Origin: an uncultured Prevotella sp.
GTDB taxonomy: Bacteria; Bacteroidota; Bacteroidia; Bacteroidales; Bacteroidaceae
Assembly: GCA_947095945.1 (NCBI GenBank)
Contig: CAMUQM010000026.1
Coordinates: 1 to 15,480 of the forward strand
Length of the DNA: 15,480 nucleotides
Direction of reading: 5' to 3'
Positions 13,266-15,480 of the stretch are shown piece by piece (within the stretch, counting starts at the first letter, position 1; each line of letters starts with the position of its first letter). The notes beneath the pieces were generated by a model, which ran no database searches, was not told the DNA's origin, and saw nothing but the letters and a program-made list of their open reading frames with translations. The position numbers and the translations under genes are program-made.

Positions 13266-14204
13266 TTACAAAACGTGTTTAAAGAACTCGCACTTTGGAG
13301 TAGAAAAGTTTAATTTTTCTCTTGGTCTTTCGTTCAATTTCTTTTGTATGGACATAATTCTTTTGTCCGTATAGTTATCAAACGAATCCTTTTTAGGTAT
13401 ATACTGCCTGATTAATTTGTTTGTATTCTCAACAGCTCCCTTTTGCCATGAACAATATGGGTCAGCGAAGTACACGGGCACGCCTAAGTATTTGGTGATG
13501 TCCTTATGTGCCGCAAATTCAGGTCCGTTATCTGTTGTAATCGTCTTGAGGCTGTCCTTGTATGGCAGCAGTAGTTTCCTAACCACCTTTACCAGAGGCT
13601 TTGACAGTTTTCCAAATGGCAGTTTCTGCATAAACAACATATTGGTGGATTTCTCCACCATTGTGAGTATGGCGTGCTGGGCAGGGTCAACGATCAAGTC
13701 CATCTCAAAATCTCCGAATCTCTTCCCGTCAACTTCCTTACTTCTTTCATGGATACTCACCCTGTCCTTTATTGGAAGATATCCGCCTTTGGGACGATGC
13801 CTATATTTCATCTTATGCCTTGTGTGCTCTGCAAGTTTCCCTGTTGTGTCATTGTGGATGATGTTATAGATGGACTGGTGAGACACCTCTATGCCCTCAT
13901 TCATGCGCAGATACCCTGATATTTGTCTTGGAGACCACTGGTCGTTGGTAATATATTCTTTAATTCTCCAAACTAATTCGTCGGAGAGTTTGGCGTTAGT
14001 TACCGTGCTCTTTCTGCGCTGCATAGCCATATCATGCGCCTTCGTCCAGATATACTTTCCCGAAGGCGTGCTGTTGCGTTTGATTTCACGTGAGAGTGTT
14101 GACTGACTAATACCGACGATGTCGGCAATTTCTTTTCTCGCTATTTTCTTTTGGAGTAAGGCAAAAATTTGCGACCTTTGCTCCGAGATTAATTGATGAT
14201 ACAT
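13266..14204 (-). CDS. IS30-family transposase
   Basis: A 312-residue DDE transposase that cuts and joins the ends of its own element. The N-terminal helix-turn-helix reads LISEQRSQIFALLQKKIARK, then EIADIVGISQSTLSREIKRN. The catalytic core has FGDFEMDLIVD (first Asp), TTDNGPEF (second Asp) and KGAVENTNKLIRQYIPKK (Glu). The end, NERPREKLNFSTP, is the normal family C-terminus. A longer in-frame start at 14348 would read through the terminal repeat and the GC-rich hairpin, so ATG at 14204 is preferred, just after a TAACTTTG box. All catalytic motifs are present, so it may still be active. Confidence 0.92.
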   Translation of the reverse strand: MYHQLISEQRSQIFALLQKKIARKEIADIVGISQSTLSREIKRNSTPSGKYIWTKAHDMAMQRRKSTVTNAKLSDELVWRIKEYITNDQWSPRQISGYLRMNEGIEVSHQSIYNIIHNDTTGKLAEHTRHKMKYRHRPKGGYLPIKDRVSIHERSKEVDGKRFGDFEMDLIVDPAQHAILTMVEKSTNMLFMQKLPFGKLSKPLVKVVRKLLLPYKDSLKTITTDNGPEFAAHKDITKYLGVPVYFADPYCSWQKGAVENTNKLIRQYIPKKDSFDNYTDKRIMSIQKKLNERPREKLNFSTPKCEFFKHVL

Positions 14205-14212
14205 TTGCAATA

Positions 14213-14220
14213 CAAAGTTA
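14213..14220 (-). promoter_or_regulatory. -7 box of the IS30 transposase
   Basis: The minus strand reads TAACTTTG from 14220 to 14213, 8 bp before the ATG at 14204. The transcript would be nearly leaderless. No TTTG is seen at the -33 distance. Confidence 0.5.
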
Positions 14221-14230
14221 GTTAATCTTT

Positions 14231-14253
14231 GGGAGACTTCGGTCTCCTTTTTT
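14231..14253 (+). terminator. Plus-strand terminator inside the IS30 end
   Basis: GGAGAC (14232-14237) and GTCTCC (14242-14247) close a TTCG tetraloop with a C-G closing pair, a very stable RNA hairpin. Six T (14248-14253) follow. It would stop plus-strand transcripts leaving or crossing the element, for example antisense RNA over the transposase gene. On the minus strand no T-tract follows. Confidence 0.8.
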
Positions 14254-14279
14254 ATTTGTATTGCTGGTTGTTTCTTTTT

Positions 14280-14343
14280 CCTCTCCGAGAGATGCAGACA
14301 ACCTCTCGCGACGCGGCGAGAACGTCTGCATCTCTCGGAGAGG
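14280..14343. repeat. Long GC-rich hairpin beside the IS30 end
   Basis: Bases 14281-14299 pair perfectly with 14324-14342, and 14280 pairs with 14343, giving 20 uninterrupted pairs. The interior adds TCTCGC/GCGAGA (14304-14309/14316-14321). The block is far richer in G+C than its surroundings, which suggests foreign origin or a REP-like palindrome. It lies between the IS30 end (14270) and the IS110 remnant. Some IS30 and IS110 members insert at such palindromes. Confidence 0.7.
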
Positions 14344-14348
14344 GACAC

Positions 14349-15354
14349 TCTTTTATTGCACTTCGATTTGGAAAGTACAGCAACTCAGAACTTTCAGAAG
14401 CAGTGCAATCTGCTGTTCATGAAAAGTTCACTAACAAGAAAGAGGTTTTTCAAGCATTTGTCACGTGGATAAAGTCATCTGTAAAAAAGATAAACCCTGA
14501 TAAACTACTCTTGTGTGGAGAAAAGACCGGTAAATACTCCTTGGCTTTAAGCAACTTCCTGTACGCTAAAGGCTATTCAATATGGCTCGACAGCAGACTT
14601 CGCATCAAGAAATCTTTGGGTATCAGTAGAGGTAAGAGTGACAAGGCTGACTCGTTAAAGATAGCCCTCTATGTTTATCGTTATCAAGATATAGCAGTAT
14701 GTTACGTTCCTTTATCAAAGAATGTTTCTCGACTCAAAGAGTTATTTCTGTACCGCCAGCATTTGGTATCTCAAATGAAAGCAATAGCTGTTCGTAAAAA
14801 AGTCACGGATGACTTCAAGAAAGAATTAGGCGATGTAAGATTCATTGTTAACAGTTCAACTAAGATAATTCAACAGATAAAAGCCACCATTAAAAAATGC
14901 GACGAAAAGATGCAGGAACTTATCGAAAAGGATGAGGAACTCAAGACAACCCACGATAGCATTACCTCTGTCAAAGGAATATCTTTGATTAATGCCACAG
15001 CCTTTATCGCTTACACAAATAACTTTAAGGACTTTGGGAACAATGCAAAGAAAATAGCCACATATTGGGGGGTAGCAGTATTTGCACAAGAGTCCGGAAC
15101 AAGTGTACATAAGGTGGCAAGAGTAAGTAAGATTGCAAGCAAAATGCTCAAATCCTTACTCACACAGGCTGCAAGAATTACTGTTAAATGGAAACCCAAG
15201 TTCAGGGCAATATTTTGAACATCTTATCAGTAGAGGAAAACATCAAGGGATAGCACTGAATAATGTAAAGAACAAGCTCATACACGTAATAACGGCATTA
15301 GCCGTATCAAAGGAAAAGTATTATAATCGCGAATACAAATGTATCAACAGATAA
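14349..15354 (+). pseudogene. IS110-family transposase, 5'-truncated and frameshifted
   Basis: Clear IS110-type transposase sequence begins near 14418 (HEKFTNKKEVFQAFVTWIK). It shows CGEKTGKYSLAL, RGKSDKADSLKIALYVYR, the coiled middle, and the C-terminal Transposase_20 region SITSVKGISLINATAFIAYT, YWGVAVF and SGTSVHK. The usual start with the first catalytic Asp (GIDVSK type) is missing. The reading frame stops at TGA 15216-15218. One extra A in the AA at 15209-15210 explains this: removing it joins KFRA to YFEHLISRGKHQGIALNNVK in the next frame, which runs to 15354. The upstream open frame from 14229 is only translated hairpin. The gene should be inactive. Confidence 0.85.
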
Positions 15355-15431
15355 ATGCAACAAAAATAAATGGATAGAGAATAATCGGAATTCGTGGAAC
15401 GCAACAGTTAAAAGTAACGTTAAAAATTTAT

Positions 15432-15480
15432 GGGTCTTCCGGAATTTGGAGTGATGGTATTATACTTTTCAGGCTTCCTG
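15432..15480. other. Possible left edge of another insertion sequence
   Basis: GGGTCTTCCGGAATTTGGAG, followed by TGATGG, looks to me like the terminal repeat of an ISL3-like element, after an AT-rich flank. The window ends before any transposase could be seen. Low confidence. Confidence 0.25.

Larger units (their letters stand above)
13248..14270 (-). mobile_element. IS30-family insertion sequence, apparently intact
   Basis: The transposase gene is flanked by inverted ends: CAACCAGCAA at 13248-13257 and TTGCTGGTTG at 14261-14270. Similarity continues inward (GTGCAAAATTACAAAA against TACAAATAAAAAAG). The resulting 1023-bp size fits the IS30 family. No obvious 2-3-bp target duplication is seen (flanks AGT and TTT), so the exact ends are uncertain by a few bases, or the duplication has decayed. 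Confidence 0.75.

Noticed and set aside
14205..14348. N-terminal extension of the IS30 transposase and of the IS110 frame (from 14229)
   Set aside because: Both only translate the IS end and the GC-rich hairpin in opposite directions, with no family similarity.

Overview
The window looks like a chromosomal segment of a Bacteroidales species, most likely Prevotella or a close relative. The DNA is moderately AT-rich. Start codons lack clear Shine-Dalgarno sequences. Several genes are preceded by the Bacteroidetes-type -7 box TAnnTTTG, sometimes with a TTTG about 20 bp upstream. Protein types (TonB receptor, HMA protein, GTVDRVLH-type LacI regulator, GH25 lysozymes) and IS types fit the same group. 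The genus is inferred from style, not from a database match.

Layout. 1-400: repeat-rich intergenic DNA with a strong two-way terminator. 401-2131 (minus): membrane-anchored MORN-repeat plus GH25 muramidase. 2151-5204 (plus): a probable metal-handling operon made of a small Cys/His exported protein, a TonB-dependent receptor and an exported HMA protein with an MHCASC motif. Folded RNA elements lie in both gaps. It shares a compact divergent promoter region with the muramidase. 5205-5813: no gene, but terminator hairpins and several repeat families. 5814-6021 (minus): an initiator-type tRNA-Met with its own promoter and terminator. 6036-6977 (minus): HAD phosphatase with an N-terminal membrane hairpin, divergent from a LacI-family regulator (7162-8226). 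8436-9251: TatD-family hydrolase, flanked exactly by inverted heptameric repeat arrays. 9486-10178: cytidylate kinase, followed by a multi-branched terminator. 10314-10822: repeats and unassigned DNA. 10823-13009: a second, exported GH25 lysozyme and a zinc-ribbon/TM/helical-repeat protein, probably co-transcribed. 13062-13165: an unexplained 18-bp perfect inverted repeat. 13248-14270: an apparently intact IS30-family element. 14280-14343: a long GC-rich hairpin. 14349-15354: a 5'-truncated, frameshifted IS110-family transposase. The last 50 bp may be the edge of another IS.

How the parts work together. The clearest functional unit is 2194-5204. An outer-membrane TonB receptor plus two small exported proteins with Cys/His ligands suggests capture or control of a soft metal ion, probably copper. 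The metal is inferred, not shown. The two GH25 proteins act on peptidoglycan. The remaining genes (cmk, tatD, HAD, lacI) are housekeeping or solitary genes with no obvious shared pathway.

The most unusual content is non-coding. It includes several 7-bp-periodic intergenic arrays, a modular palindromic repeat present three times in permuted order, and two long inverted repeats with unrelated sequence but the same 68-nt spacer. There is also a two-hairpin leader before the TonB receptor gene.
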